From Methylotenera mobilis 13 (GTDB lineage Bacteria > Pseudomonadota > Gammaproteobacteria > Burkholderiales > Methylophilaceae), in NCBI RefSeq assembly GCF_000384255.1, contig NZ_KB913035.1, positions 1,277,362 to 1,341,361 on the forward strand: 64,000 nucleotides of DNA, in the 5' to 3' direction. Positions 36,645 through 46,322 of this stretch are shown in pieces. Position 1 is the stretch's first letter. Every line of letters begins with the position of its first letter. Below the pieces are notes generated by a model. That model was not told the origin of the DNA. It saw only the letters and a list, made by a program, of their open reading frames with translations, and made no database searches. The translations under genes were made by a program, and so were the position numbers.

Positions 36645-37693
36645 GTCAAAAACGTATGATTGGTTGGGATGTAGGTGGCGCGCATCTCAAGGCAGTGTTA
36701 ATCAATGATCAAGGACAGGTTCTAGATGCAAAGCAAGTTTATTGCCCTTTGTGGAAAGGGTTAGGGGAGTTAGAGTCTGCAATAGATTGTGTTTTGTTAG
36801 AGATGCATGCCGATTCTCATGCCGTGACCATGACAGGTGAGCTTGCTGATATATTTCCAGACCGCAACACAGGTGTTTTACAAATTTCGCAGACAATGCA
36901 GCGTAAACTTAGTATGGCTAAGCATGAAGTAGTGATTGAGTTTTTTGCTGGTGATAAAGGATTTGTTGGTATCGATACAGTAAAACAAGTGACGAGCGAT
37001 ATTGCATCGATGAATTGGTTGGCGAGCGTTCATTTCTTGGCTAAAAAAGTCCCTCAGGCGATTTTTATTGACATCGGCAGTACAACGACCGATATTGCCT
37101 TGGTCTGTGATGGTAGGTCTCAGGTGCAAGGACTCACGGATGCGACACGCATGCAGTTTGATGAGTTGGTTTATACTGGAGTAGTACGTACGCCATTGAT
37201 GGCTTTAGCCCAAAAAATTCCATTTTCTGGGCGATTGGTGAATATCGCGGCGGAGCATTTTGCTACTACAGGCGATGTTTACACATTAACAGGCGATTTA
37301 AGTCTTAGTGACAATATGGCAGATACCGCAGATGGTGCGGATAAGAGTGTTGCATCCAGTGCACGTCGTATTGCAAGAATGATAGGATGGGATGCAGAAG
37401 AGGTACCTTTAAGCGCTTGGATAAAACTTGCTAATGCGTTTAAACATGCGCAGCTTAACCTTGTGCGGCAAGCCGTATTAACAAAGTTGTCATCTGAGCA
37501 ATATAGCAATGCTAGCCTACAATTGATTGGTGCAGGTGCTGGGGAGTTTTTAACAGAGTCACTAGCTCAGCAATTAGGCATCCAATATCGTTCAGTAAGT
37601 GATTTTATTTCTGCAGAAAGTATATTGATTAAAAATATGGCAAAGGTTTGTTTTCCAGCATTTGCAGTCGCTTCACTAGGGTTATCTAGATGA
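36641..37693 (+). CDS. H4MPT-linked C1 transfer pathway protein, MfnF-like
   Basis: 350 residues of the hydantoinase/acetate-kinase-like actin fold: MIGWDVGGAHLKAV at the N-terminus and FIDIGSTTTDIALV at about 140, both phosphate-binding loops. Methanogen MfnF couples the furan diphosphate to glutamyl-tyramine. It overlaps the mfnD-like gene and pabB by 4 bp each, so all three are translationally coupled. Confidence 0.8.
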   Translation: MSQKRMIGWDVGGAHLKAVLINDQGQVLDAKQVYCPLWKGLGELESAIDCVLLEMHADSHAVTMTGELADIFPDRNTGVLQISQTMQRKLSMAKHEVVIEFFAGDKGFVGIDTVKQVTSDIASMNWLASVHFLAKKVPQAIFIDIGSTTTDIALVCDGRSQVQGLTDATRMQFDELVYTGVVRTPLMALAQKIPFSGRLVNIAAEHFATTGDVYTLTGDLSLSDNMADTADGADKSVASSARRIARMIGWDAEEVPLSAWIKLANAFKHAQLNLVRQAVLTKLSSEQYSNASLQLIGAGAGEFLTESLAQQLGIQYRSVSDFISAESILIKNMAKVCFPAFAVASLGLSR

Positions 37694-39117
37694 GTTTTTT
37701 ACAGTATCAATTGCAATATCAGGCTGATAGTGCGCATTATTTTGCACGTATCGCACATATGCCATGGGCGATGTTCTTAGATAGTGGCCAGTTACAAAAT
37801 CCTTTGACGGGTAGGGCTGGTAGCCAATATGGTCATTATGACATTTTAGTGGCGAAGCCATTTATGACATTCTCCACTAATGCGCAGCATACAGAAGTGG
37901 TGAAGCATAATCAAAAATACATATCCGTTGAAGATCCATTTAAGCTTGTGAACGAGGCTTTAGCAACGCTACGAGCAACTAAATCTAAGTGGCCATTTAC
38001 AGGTGGTGCGGTTGGTTATTTTGGCTATGATTTAGCCAGACGGCTAGAAAAGTTAGAAAGTACTTCTGCAGATGATAGGCTGGTTCCACAGATGCAGATT
38101 GGTATATATGATTGGGCTGTCGTAGTGGACCATCGTAACAAGACTGCATATTTAGTTTCAAACGGGTTTGATTTTCAAACCCATGACGAGTGGTTGTCAC
38201 TGTGTGCATTATTTGATTCAACGAATGACTTAGTCGCTGTGCAACCAGCCCAATTTGAAGTGACCTCTGCTGTACATTCAAATATGGATAAAAGTGCCTA
38301 TGCCGCCTCGTTTAATGCGATTCAAACCTATATACACGAGGGCGATTGCTATCAAGTGAATCTAGCACAGCGATTCTCAGCTACTGCGCGAGGTAATGCA
38401 TGGACGTTTTATCAGAAGTTGAGAGTGGTTAGCCCTGCACCTTTTATGGCATATATGAATTTTGGTGATATGCATGTGATTTCCGGCTCTCCAGAGCGAT
38501 TTCTACAAGTAGTCGATGGACATGTGGAAACGCGGCCAATTAAAGGCACTAGACCGCGTGCTGATGATGCCCAGCTGGATGCACAATATGCAAAAGAGTT
38601 GCAGGAAAGTCTGAAGGACCGAGCAGAAAATCTGATGATTGTAGATTTGCTACGCAATGACATCAGTAAAAACTGTGTGACTGGTTCGGTCAAAGCAAAT
38701 AAGCTTTTTCAGTTGCAGAGTTTTGCCAACGTGCATCATTTGGTGAGTATTGTCACGGGTGAGTTGCAGGCAGATAAAACAGCAATCGATTTGTTGCGCG
38801 GTTGCTTCCCCGGGGGCTCTATTACTGGTGCTCCAAAGTTGCGATCTATGCAAATTATTGAAGAGCTAGAACCACATCGACGTGGTGTTTATTGCGGTGC
38901 TATTGGCTATATTGGGTTTGATGGCAATATGGATACGAATATAGCTATACGCACGGCTGTCTATTTGGCAAACAAAAACGGTGATGGTGAAATTAGTTTT
39001 TATGCTGGTGGTGGTATTGTTGCAGACTCAGAAGTGGAGAAAGAGTACGTGGAAACTTGGGATAAAGCCTCTAGTATGTTGAAAGTAATGGCGTGTTTTA
39101 GTCACAAGGCCGATTAA
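37690..39117 (+). CDS. pabB: Aminodeoxychorismate synthase component I
   Basis: Aminates chorismate toward p-aminobenzoate, precursor of both folate and H4MPT (via RFAP synthase). 475 residues, chorismate-binding family: ETRPIKGTRPR with the Lys diagnostic of PabB rather than TrpE, DLLRNDI, and GGSITGAPKLRSMQIIEELE. Its placement inside the C1 island suggests a supply dedicated to the cofactor. The glutaminase (pabA) and lyase (pabC) are not adjacent. Confidence 0.94.
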   Translation: MSFLQYQLQYQADSAHYFARIAHMPWAMFLDSGQLQNPLTGRAGSQYGHYDILVAKPFMTFSTNAQHTEVVKHNQKYISVEDPFKLVNEALATLRATKSKWPFTGGAVGYFGYDLARRLEKLESTSADDRLVPQMQIGIYDWAVVVDHRNKTAYLVSNGFDFQTHDEWLSLCALFDSTNDLVAVQPAQFEVTSAVHSNMDKSAYAASFNAIQTYIHEGDCYQVNLAQRFSATARGNAWTFYQKLRVVSPAPFMAYMNFGDMHVISGSPERFLQVVDGHVETRPIKGTRPRADDAQLDAQYAKELQESLKDRAENLMIVDLLRNDISKNCVTGSVKANKLFQLQSFANVHHLVSIVTGELQADKTAIDLLRGCFPGGSITGAPKLRSMQIIEELEPHRRGVYCGAIGYIGFDGNMDTNIAIRTAVYLANKNGDGEISFYAGGGIVADSEVEKEYVETWDKASSMLKVMACFSHKAD

Positions 39118-39151
39118 CGGTAAGCCCTAGTTTTAAATCAAGGGGTCGTTT

Positions 39152-39799
39152 ATGTGGGTTGTTAAATTAGGTGGTAGTTTGTTGGGTTCTCCCGAGCTAC
39201 CACGTTGGCTAGATATGCTGGTTAAAATCAGTGATGGCAAAGTGATTATTGTGCCGGGTGGTAGTGTGTTTGCTGATGCAGTGCGTGAGGCACAGCATCG
39301 TACTGGCGTAGATGACACGATTGCACATCACTTAGCTTTATTAGCGATGGATCAGTTTGGATTACTGTTGACAGGAATGAACAGTCAACTGGTCACAGCA
39401 AGTAGCGAATTAGAGATTGCTGAACGTGGCTGGCAGCATCGTGCGATTGTCTGGCTACCTAGTAAAATGGTGTTAGCTGATGATGCTATTTCTAAAAATT
39501 GGCAAGTGACGTCTGATAGTTTAAGTGCTTGGTTAGCAAGGAAAATTGGTTCAGATCGGTTGTTCTTGGTGAAGTCTAAGCCATTGAGTGCTTATGCCAA
39601 TTCAACATCGGTGTTATTACAAACCTTAGTCAACGATACTTTGGTTGATGAGGCATTTGGTGATTATTGCCTAGCCCAACACTTCCAAACTTACTTAGTA
39701 CATAAATCAAATTATGATGCAGTTGAACCAATACTCAGTAAGCGTCGTATGGATGATCAGAATGTTGCTACAGAAAATATATTACTTATCAATCATTAA
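39152..39799 (+). CDS. Amino-acid-kinase-fold protein, MfnE-like
   Basis: 215 residues. VVKLGGSLLGSPELPRW and VIIVPGGSVFADAVREA are the nucleotide-binding loops of the aspartokinase/uridylate-kinase fold, and DRLFLVKSKPL resembles the acidic-Lys phosphate site. Methanogen MfnE phosphorylates the aminomethylfuran phosphate. Near the mfnD- and mfnF-like genes, this supports a methylofuran branch. It starts 34 bp after pabB. Confidence 0.75.
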   Translation: MWVVKLGGSLLGSPELPRWLDMLVKISDGKVIIVPGGSVFADAVREAQHRTGVDDTIAHHLALLAMDQFGLLLTGMNSQLVTASSELEIAERGWQHRAIVWLPSKMVLADDAISKNWQVTSDSLSAWLARKIGSDRLFLVKSKPLSAYANSTSVLLQTLVNDTLVDEAFGDYCLAQHFQTYLVHKSNYDAVEPILSKRRMDDQNVATENILLINH

Positions 39800-39823
39800 G
39801 TTCGTCATTTAAAAGAAAGATTC

Positions 39824-40204
39824 ATGATGTCTTCTTATCCAGTACTTTCTGAGCAAGAAATTGAGACTAGATTATCCACAGAACTACCGCATTGGTATTT
39901 AGAAAGTGGTTGGATAAGACGTAAATATAAAACCAGTGGCTGGAAGGCTACATTAATGGTGGTGAATACTGTTGGACATTTGGCAGAAGCGGCATGGCAT
40001 CATCCAGACTTAGCTGTTTCATATGCGTTTGTGATTGTGAAGTTATGCACTCATGATGCTAAAGGCATTACCGAAAAAGACTTTGAGTTGGCTAAGAAAA
40101 TTGAAGCGGTCATTGCGTGGCAGCCAGCCAAAGAGGGCGGTGCTTTGACTGGCACACCTAATGAAGATGCTAGATTTAAATATATTAAATATGAAGATAA
40201 GTAG
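39824..40204 (+). CDS. Pterin-4a-carbinolamine dehydratase family protein
   Basis: 126 residues, slightly longer than the usual 95-110. Family motif AEAAWHHPDL with the two active-site His, then KLCTHDAKGITEKDFELAKKIE. Two start codons, ATG 39824 and ATG 39827. No phenylalanine hydroxylase is nearby; instead it ends the methylofuran/H4MPT run, so it may act on a pterin intermediate of H4MPT. The stop is only 3 bp from the stop of the converging RND gene. Confidence 0.86.
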   Translation: MMSSYPVLSEQEIETRLSTELPHWYLESGWIRRKYKTSGWKATLMVVNTVGHLAEAAWHHPDLAVSYAFVIVKLCTHDAKGITEKDFELAKKIEAVIAWQPAKEGGALTGTPNEDARFKYIKYEDK

Positions 40205-40207
40205 TAT

Positions 40208-43200
40208 TTAATCCTGTTGATTACGTTCAAACTTTCCGAAATGTAGCATTATTGTTGGTAGTATCAGCAAATTGAGTATCGTGGATGTAACTAATCCACC
40301 CACAATAATTGTGGCCATTGGCCCTTCAATTTCTCGTCCTGGCTGCCCGCTACCAACAGCTAATGGTAAAAGACCAATAGCAGTGACTAATGCGGTCATT
40401 AAAATGGAAGGCAAGCGCTCAGAAGCACCACGGATGCAGGTTTCTAATCCCCATACACAGTTTTCTTTATCCACTAGGTGCTGAAAGTGTGACACCATCA
40501 TAATTGAGTTGCGTAGAGTAATGCCAAATAACGTAACAAAGCCGACTAGCGAGCCTAGTGAAATCCACCCACCTGTAAACATGACGGCCAATACACCACC
40601 AATCAGTGCGAAAGGTAAATTGATAAAGGTAAGTAGTAAGTTTCGTAATCGCCCAAATGCGATGTATAGCATTAAAAACACACTAACTCCAGCTAACGCA
40701 GATTGTAAAATCAGCCTTTCCCTTGATTTGGCGTTAGCCTCAGCAGCGCCAGTGAATTCCAAGTAAGTGCCTTGAGATAGCGTCAGTTCTGTATTTAATC
40801 TACTTTTAAGTTCACTAGTAAATGAATCAATATCTCGACCAATTACATTTGCAGTGACCGTTTGAATGCGCTTAGCGCCAGCATGCAGTATTTTAGAGCG
40901 CCCATTTTCTTGCACAATTTCTGCAACATCACGTAATCTGAATAGTTTACCTTCGGCATTAAAAAGTGGGAGATTGCCGGCCTCTTGTACATCATCTTTT
41001 GCTTCTAAATCTAATACGACGCTTACACCAATGACTCGATTACCTTCATACACTTGTGTAATTGGCACACCCTCATAGGCTGCACGAATGTTATCTAAAA
41101 CATCGGTAGGATATAAGCCAAGCTGTGCCATTTTCTCGGGACGTAAACGTACAACAAGCTGTGGAGTGCCCGGTGGTGACTGTACAGTAACGTCTGCAGC
41201 ACCTTGAATATCATTTAAAATTTTTGCAATATTATTGGCGTCACTGTCGAGCGTATCGAGATTTTGACCATACACATTGATTACCGTAGATGCAGCGTAA
41301 CCAGAGATTGTTTCTTCGATACGTTCCGTTAAGAAAGTGTTAATTGCAAAGTTGACGCCCACAAAACCAGTTTCTGCAGTGCCGTCACCATCACGATCAA
41401 TCTCTTCACCAGAAAGCTCTTCTCTAATTTCAGACAGGATGCGACGTTGCTCCTTCCCTGAAATAGCGCCAATCTCAATTTCAAACTCGCTATAATGAGT
41501 ACCAAAAGTATCGGCGCCGTTAGGGGCGCGACCTACCCATTGAGTGACGGACTTTACCCCCTCAATCTTACGAATGATTGCTGATACTTTTTTACCAATA
41601 CGTAACGACTCCTGTTCAGAAGTGCCCGGGACGGCGGTCATATGCATGATGTAATGGCCTTCATGCAGTGCAGGTATGAATTGACTTTTAAATAAGGGTA
41701 GAGTGCCCAAGCCTATCGCGATTAAAACGAAGCTCGTGACGATAATCATTTTGTAATGCGCATCAATCTTTACCAGCGCTTTTACATATATTTTTTTGAT
41801 TGCATGAATCAGTGGCGGATCTTTGTCATCTAGCGAGGCATTGCCTAACATCATGTAGCATAAAGCAGGTGTGAGCGTCAGTGCTACAAAAAGAGATGCC
41901 ATGATTGCTGCAATATAAGCGACACCAAGGGGGGCGAAAAGCTTCCCCGCGACCCCGCCTAATGTGAGTAATGGTAAAAAAACTAATGCGACAATAAAGG
42001 TTGCATAGACCACAGAGTTGCGAACTTCCATTGATGCATTGAATACAACTTGATAAGTGGGTAAGGGATGGTCAAGTAGGCGATTCTCACGTAGTCGTCT
42101 AAAAATATTTTCAGTGTCAATAATTGCATCATCTACTACTTCGCCAAGTGCAATCGCTAGGCCGCCTAAGACCATAATGTTTAAGCCGATATTAAAATAG
42201 CTCATGACAACAATTGCCGTTAATAGTGACAATGGAATTGCCGTTGCTGAGATAAATGCAGTGCGTACATTAAATAAGAATAAAAACAGTATCGTAATCA
42301 CCAATACTGAGCCAATTAAAATGTCGGTGCGTACACCATCTACTGCTACTTCAATAAAGTTAGCTGGTCTGAATAACCCTTTGTGTAGCGTAATGTGTTC
42401 GGCGACTAAGTTGGGTTCAAGTTCCTTTAGCGCACGTTCAATGTCTCGTGTAACCCCATGCGTATTCGCGCCCAGCTGACCTTGAACTGAAAGGTATACA
42501 CCAGTTTCTTCATTAATGGCCGCCGCACTTATGGATGGCGCTGCGCCATCCACTACCTTACCAATGTCACCAAGCCTGATGGTTTGCCCATTTTTGTAGA
42601 GCAAGGTTACAAGTGCCAGTTTTTCTGGTGTCGTCGATTGTCCTTCAGTATTAATGACAATCCGCTGGTTTTTATTCTCAATATAGCCACTGCCACGCAC
42701 GCCAGTTGCTTTTCTAACAGCATCTTCTACTTGTAATAATGAGATGCCGTAGCGAATCATTTTTTCAGGGTCAACTTGTACTTGTAGCTGTCTAACTTTG
42801 CCACCAAATACATTCACATCAGCTACGCCAGGAATCGCTAGTAAATGGGGCACTATTGTCCAGTCCACCATCGTGCGAATTTCTGTCAGGTTGCGTGTTT
42901 TTGATGTGAGTCCAAAGCCAAGTACTGTGCTGGCTGATGAGGTCAGAGGAGTGATGTTAGGCGTAATGCCTTGAGGTAGTTTGTTATTTAAGGTTGAAAT
43001 CCGCTCTGCAATGACTTGACGATTGCGATAAATATCAGTGGTTTCATCAAAGATAATAGTGACGATAGACAAGCCCGGGATAGATTGAGAACGCATGCTT
43101 TCAATCCCGACAGTCCCTGCTACGCTGTTTTCAATAGGTTGCGTGACCAAACTCTCAACTAGCTCTGCAGACAAACCTGGGGACTCAGTCTGAATCACAA

Positions 43201-43339
43201 TCTGCGTAGGTGCAAACTCAGGAAATACATCAAGATTGCTGCGTGTGAGGCTGAACAACCCATACACGATAATCAGCGTGGCTAAACCAATAATTACCCC
43301 GCTAAAACGGATTGAGAAGCGAACTAGGGCTTGCATCAT
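40208..43339 (-). CDS. Heavy-metal-efflux-type RND transporter (CzcA/CusA family)
   Basis: Inner-membrane proton-driven pump. 1043 residues with the RND layout: helix near residue 15, periplasmic loop, helices 2-6 at about 335-500, helix near 535, second loop, and helices 8-12 at about 870-1035. Helix 4 carries a very acidic motif, GEVVDDAIIDTEN, in place of CzcA-type DFGxxVDGAVxxVEN or CusA-type VGAMVDAAIVMIEN. The conserved Asp and Glu stay, with extra Glu and Asp. Metal or substrate is not readable. Last gene of the run OMF-adaptor-RND. Confidence 0.9.
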   Translation of the reverse strand: MMQALVRFSIRFSGVIIGLATLIIVYGLFSLTRSNLDVFPEFAPTQIVIQTESPGLSAELVESLVTQPIENSVAGTVGIESMRSQSIPGLSIVTIIFDETTDIYRNRQVIAERISTLNNKLPQGITPNITPLTSSASTVLGFGLTSKTRNLTEIRTMVDWTIVPHLLAIPGVADVNVFGGKVRQLQVQVDPEKMIRYGISLLQVEDAVRKATGVRGSGYIENKNQRIVINTEGQSTTPEKLALVTLLYKNGQTIRLGDIGKVVDGAAPSISAAAINEETGVYLSVQGQLGANTHGVTRDIERALKELEPNLVAEHITLHKGLFRPANFIEVAVDGVRTDILIGSVLVITILFLFLFNVRTAFISATAIPLSLLTAIVVMSYFNIGLNIMVLGGLAIALGEVVDDAIIDTENIFRRLRENRLLDHPLPTYQVVFNASMEVRNSVVYATFIVALVFLPLLTLGGVAGKLFAPLGVAYIAAIMASLFVALTLTPALCYMMLGNASLDDKDPPLIHAIKKIYVKALVKIDAHYKMIIVTSFVLIAIGLGTLPLFKSQFIPALHEGHYIMHMTAVPGTSEQESLRIGKKVSAIIRKIEGVKSVTQWVGRAPNGADTFGTHYSEFEIEIGAISGKEQRRILSEIREELSGEEIDRDGDGTAETGFVGVNFAINTFLTERIEETISGYAASTVINVYGQNLDTLDSDANNIAKILNDIQGAADVTVQSPPGTPQLVVRLRPEKMAQLGLYPTDVLDNIRAAYEGVPITQVYEGNRVIGVSVVLDLEAKDDVQEAGNLPLFNAEGKLFRLRDVAEIVQENGRSKILHAGAKRIQTVTANVIGRDIDSFTSELKSRLNTELTLSQGTYLEFTGAAEANAKSRERLILQSALAGVSVFLMLYIAFGRLRNLLLTFINLPFALIGGVLAVMFTGGWISLGSLVGFVTLFGITLRNSIMMVSHFQHLVDKENCVWGLETCIRGASERLPSILMTALVTAIGLLPLAVGSGQPGREIEGPMATIIVGGLVTSTILNLLILPTIMLHFGKFERNQQD

Positions 43340-43489
43340 AATGCTAAAGTCTCATGCCTTGCTTGGAAGCAATATAAATGATGATGGCTCTGAACTGAGC
43401 TTGTTGCGCACATTGCTAATCCCTTGTAATCAGTGCCATTGCTAAGTGGCTGTATTATTTTTTATTTGAGCTAATGTTAGTATCTTAGC

Positions 43490-44554
43490 TTAATCATCAT
43501 TCTCGTTCATGATTTGTGATTTAAACTCTTCTGATAGGAGTAATTGAGCACCACTGATGACAACCTCATCGTTGGCTTTGAGATGGCCCTGATAGAACCA
43601 GCCATCATCTACTTCTATGTTGGTATGGATAGGTTTGCGGCTAAATTGATCAGCCCCTGTTTTCTGGTATACCCAAGGTTTTCCGGCATACCAGATGATT
43701 GCATTATTAGGCACAATTACACCGTTACTCTTTTTACTTGATGTCGCAGTCGTCGCGTTGATTTGCATACCAGCACGTAACTCATTGGTAACAGCGTGAT
43801 AAAAATAAGTTTTTCCTTGAATAGTCGAATTGGTGAGAGGTGCTGGTGAAACATACTGGGCACTCATGGTATGTGATGGCGCAGCTGTAGGCGCGATCAT
43901 AATACTGCTATTTTGTTTTGGTTCAGCTGCATCAAAGGGTAGGGTTGTTTGAATTAATACCCTTTTATTTGAAATCAGCGCTTGCAATAAATTACTTGTT
44001 TTTGGGTTGATCGCATGCTGTGCTAAGGTGTCCCCCCATAATTGACGAATGCTATCTGAAATGTTTTTAGCATTAGATTCTGCCGCTGTGATTTTTGTCT
44101 CGTCAGATTTGGTATTGGCTGCTGCGCCAGCAAGTGCTTTGTCAGATACATTTTTGTTATCCTGATTCAAAGCTTTAAGACGTTCAAATTCACTCTTATC
44201 ATGGCTGAGCGTCGCTTTTAAGACATCAATTTCAGATTTCACTGCCAAGTAACGATTACGTAATTCAATCAGGCTGTCGATACTCACAACATTACCGTAA
44301 GTACTGATACTTGCTTGATGAGAGCTCGCTTTGAGCGGTGATGTCAATATATCACTTTGTTTTTGTGCTGCAGGGCTGATGCTAATGATGGTTGCACCAT
44401 CTTTGTTAGCAACACGGTTAATTGTTTCAATTTCCTCTTCAGATTGCTCTGACATTGCTTCAAACTCATCTTTACCATAAAAGGCTAGAAGCCAAAACAA
44501 TACGACGATTAAAAAAGCTTGCAAGCCAATAATTATGGCAAGTTTTCGATTCAT
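43490..44554 (-). CDS. Periplasmic adaptor (membrane fusion protein) of the RND system
   Basis: 354 residues. One N-terminal membrane anchor (about 7-24), then a short acidic stretch, a helical hairpin at about 85-165 and a beta-rich C-terminal half with NAIIWYAGKPWVYQK typical of adaptors. It connects pump and outer-membrane channel. Its sequence is quite divergent from well-studied CusB/CzcB, and no Met- or His-rich metal-binding stretch is seen. It lies 150 bp upstream of the pump gene and 44 bp after the channel gene. Confidence 0.82.
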   Translation of the reverse strand: MNRKLAIIIGLQAFLIVVLFWLLAFYGKDEFEAMSEQSEEEIETINRVANKDGATIISISPAAQKQSDILTSPLKASSHQASISTYGNVVSIDSLIELRNRYLAVKSEIDVLKATLSHDKSEFERLKALNQDNKNVSDKALAGAAANTKSDETKITAAESNAKNISDSIRQLWGDTLAQHAINPKTSNLLQALISNKRVLIQTTLPFDAAEPKQNSSIMIAPTAAPSHTMSAQYVSPAPLTNSTIQGKTYFYHAVTNELRAGMQINATTATSSKKSNGVIVPNNAIIWYAGKPWVYQKTGADQFSRKPIHTNIEVDDGWFYQGHLKANDEVVISGAQLLLSEEFKSQIMNENDD

Positions 44555-44598
44555 TCAGTATGTCTCCATCGTACAGCCAAATTTAATATCAGAACCAG

Positions 44599-46044
44599 TC
44601 AATCGGTGTTTGCTGCATTCAATGTACTAGATTGAATTCCTTGTTCATTGAGTGGTTGTTGTAAGGTGTTTTCGAGATTACTAATCGCAGAATGCATCTG
44701 AAAGCTAGCATTCACTAAGTTTTTTTCTGACAACAACTCTTCAAGTTTGGCCATCGTTAACTCCAACCTATCGATTTCACCAGCACTAAAAAGGTTTTGC
44801 ATGCGATTGGTATTCTCTTGTTGTAATGCATACAGCCTTTTATTGTCAGCCAGTGATTGTTGCGTTTGCATCAACTTAGCGCGTGCAGAATGTGCCTCGT
44901 TAATGACGCTACTTTGTAATGACTCAAACTGTGCAGCCTCTACCTCACGAAGTTGATTAGCTTCAGCGATTGCAAATTTATTTTTATTAATAATCGTCAT
45001 CAAGCTAGACAGACCTAGTGACCATACCTTATTTCCAAACTCATAAGTATAGGAAGGGCTAATCGTAATATTAGGATATTGTTTTGCAATTTCTAATTTC
45101 AGTTTGCTTTCTGCCATTGCATATCGCTCAAGTGCAATTCTTAGGTCTAAACGATTCAATAAAGCTTTTGATTGAACATCTGTCGCTAAATTTTTCTGTG
45201 CTATTCTCATGACGGCATCGATAGAAGGGCTATCAGCAAGTGTCATTTGGGTTACATAACTTAATGGTAATCCTAAGTTATTTGCGAGTTTTGTTGTCAA
45301 CATAACTTTATTTTGTTGTTGCGTATTTAACTCTGCTTTTGTTACTTGGAGTAAAAGTTTTGAATGGCTTAATTCTATTTTAGAAGCAAGCCCTAAGTCG
45401 TGACGCTTTTGATACAGATCGACAATTTCTTGCCGATAAGCTAGTTCTTTTGCAAAAACGTTCAGTTGAGCTTGATTATGTAACAGCTCATAATAGGTAG
45501 TTGCTACCTGCGTACGCAAATTCCAGGCCGTTTGTGCGATTTGCAATTTAGCCGATTCAGATAAGTGCTCTGCATTTTCAATGCGAATGTTGCGTTTGTT
45601 CGCAGTTTCAATTGGTATATCAATGCTCAAGCTATAAGTATACGGACTGATATCTTCGTTCGCATTGTTTCCTTTACCATAGTTTCCGCTCACACTTGGC
45701 AAGGGTCTTGCGCCTGCACTTGATTGTGAAGTTTGAGCTAAGCGCCATTGCGCCCTTGCTACATCTAAACTGGGGTGAAAATATAGTGAACAATAAGTAA
45801 GCTCATCTAGGCCCCAATGCGTAATTGGAAAAAAATCGGGGTGATAATTGTTATAAGCTAAATATTGCTTAAACTCATCGCTGTCCGGACGTTTATTCTC
45901 AAACTTTTGAATAACTGCTTGCTGGTCAATTGGCTTAGCGATGTAGTCTATAAACCCACATGAAGACAATGTTAACGGTAAACATACAAACCACAGGTTT
46001 GTATGTAGACTATGAAATCTAACTTTGCTAAATATAAATGGCAT
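44599..46044 (-). CDS. TolC-like outer-membrane efflux lipoprotein
   Basis: 481 residues. The signal sequence ends in a lipobox, LTLSSC, with the lipidated Cys at about 29. The remainder has the two repeated coiled-coil/beta-strand regions of the outer-membrane efflux family, e.g. AQWRLAQTSQSS near residue 97 and AGEIDRLELTMAKLEELL near 420. First structural gene of the efflux operon, after a small gene 29 bp upstream. Confidence 0.88.
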   Translation of the reverse strand: MPFIFSKVRFHSLHTNLWFVCLPLTLSSCGFIDYIAKPIDQQAVIQKFENKRPDSDEFKQYLAYNNYHPDFFPITHWGLDELTYCSLYFHPSLDVARAQWRLAQTSQSSAGARPLPSVSGNYGKGNNANEDISPYTYSLSIDIPIETANKRNIRIENAEHLSESAKLQIAQTAWNLRTQVATTYYELLHNQAQLNVFAKELAYRQEIVDLYQKRHDLGLASKIELSHSKLLLQVTKAELNTQQQNKVMLTTKLANNLGLPLSYVTQMTLADSPSIDAVMRIAQKNLATDVQSKALLNRLDLRIALERYAMAESKLKLEIAKQYPNITISPSYTYEFGNKVWSLGLSSLMTIINKNKFAIAEANQLREVEAAQFESLQSSVINEAHSARAKLMQTQQSLADNKRLYALQQENTNRMQNLFSAGEIDRLELTMAKLEELLSEKNLVNASFQMHSAISNLENTLQQPLNEQGIQSSTLNAANTD

Positions 46045-46073
46045 GCGCTAATTGAGTTAGTCGAGCTTTAAAT

Positions 46074-46322
46074 CTAACTTACAATTTCTGCATGTACTGC
46101 ATCCAATGCATCTTGTAGCGTTTCTTCACTTAAACTATTTATAGATGTCGCCAGAATGTCTGCTGCTTCAACCGTAGAAATAGGCAAGTTATGGCTATCC
46201 ATTTCAGCAATAAGCCCAGCCGCAACGCCAGCAATCTTTAATAAAGCTTGTCGCTCGCGCATCAAGAGTTCTAGCTCAGTACGTAGCATGTTGATTTCGT
46301 TTTGATTGATTGTGTTTGGCAT
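46074..46322 (-). CDS. Small coiled-coil protein of unknown function
   Basis: 82 residues. Residues 8-30 are heptad-like and charged (NMLRTELELLMRERQALL); a small-residue stretch AGVAAGLIAEM follows, then an acidic helix. No membrane segment or signal peptide. Not recognised. It precedes the efflux lipoprotein by 29 bp on the same strand, so it is probably the first gene of that operon and may be regulatory or accessory. Confidence 0.6.
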   Translation of the reverse strand: MPNTINQNEINMLRTELELLMRERQALLKIAGVAAGLIAEMDSHNLPISTVEAADILATSINSLSEETLQDALDAVHAEIVS

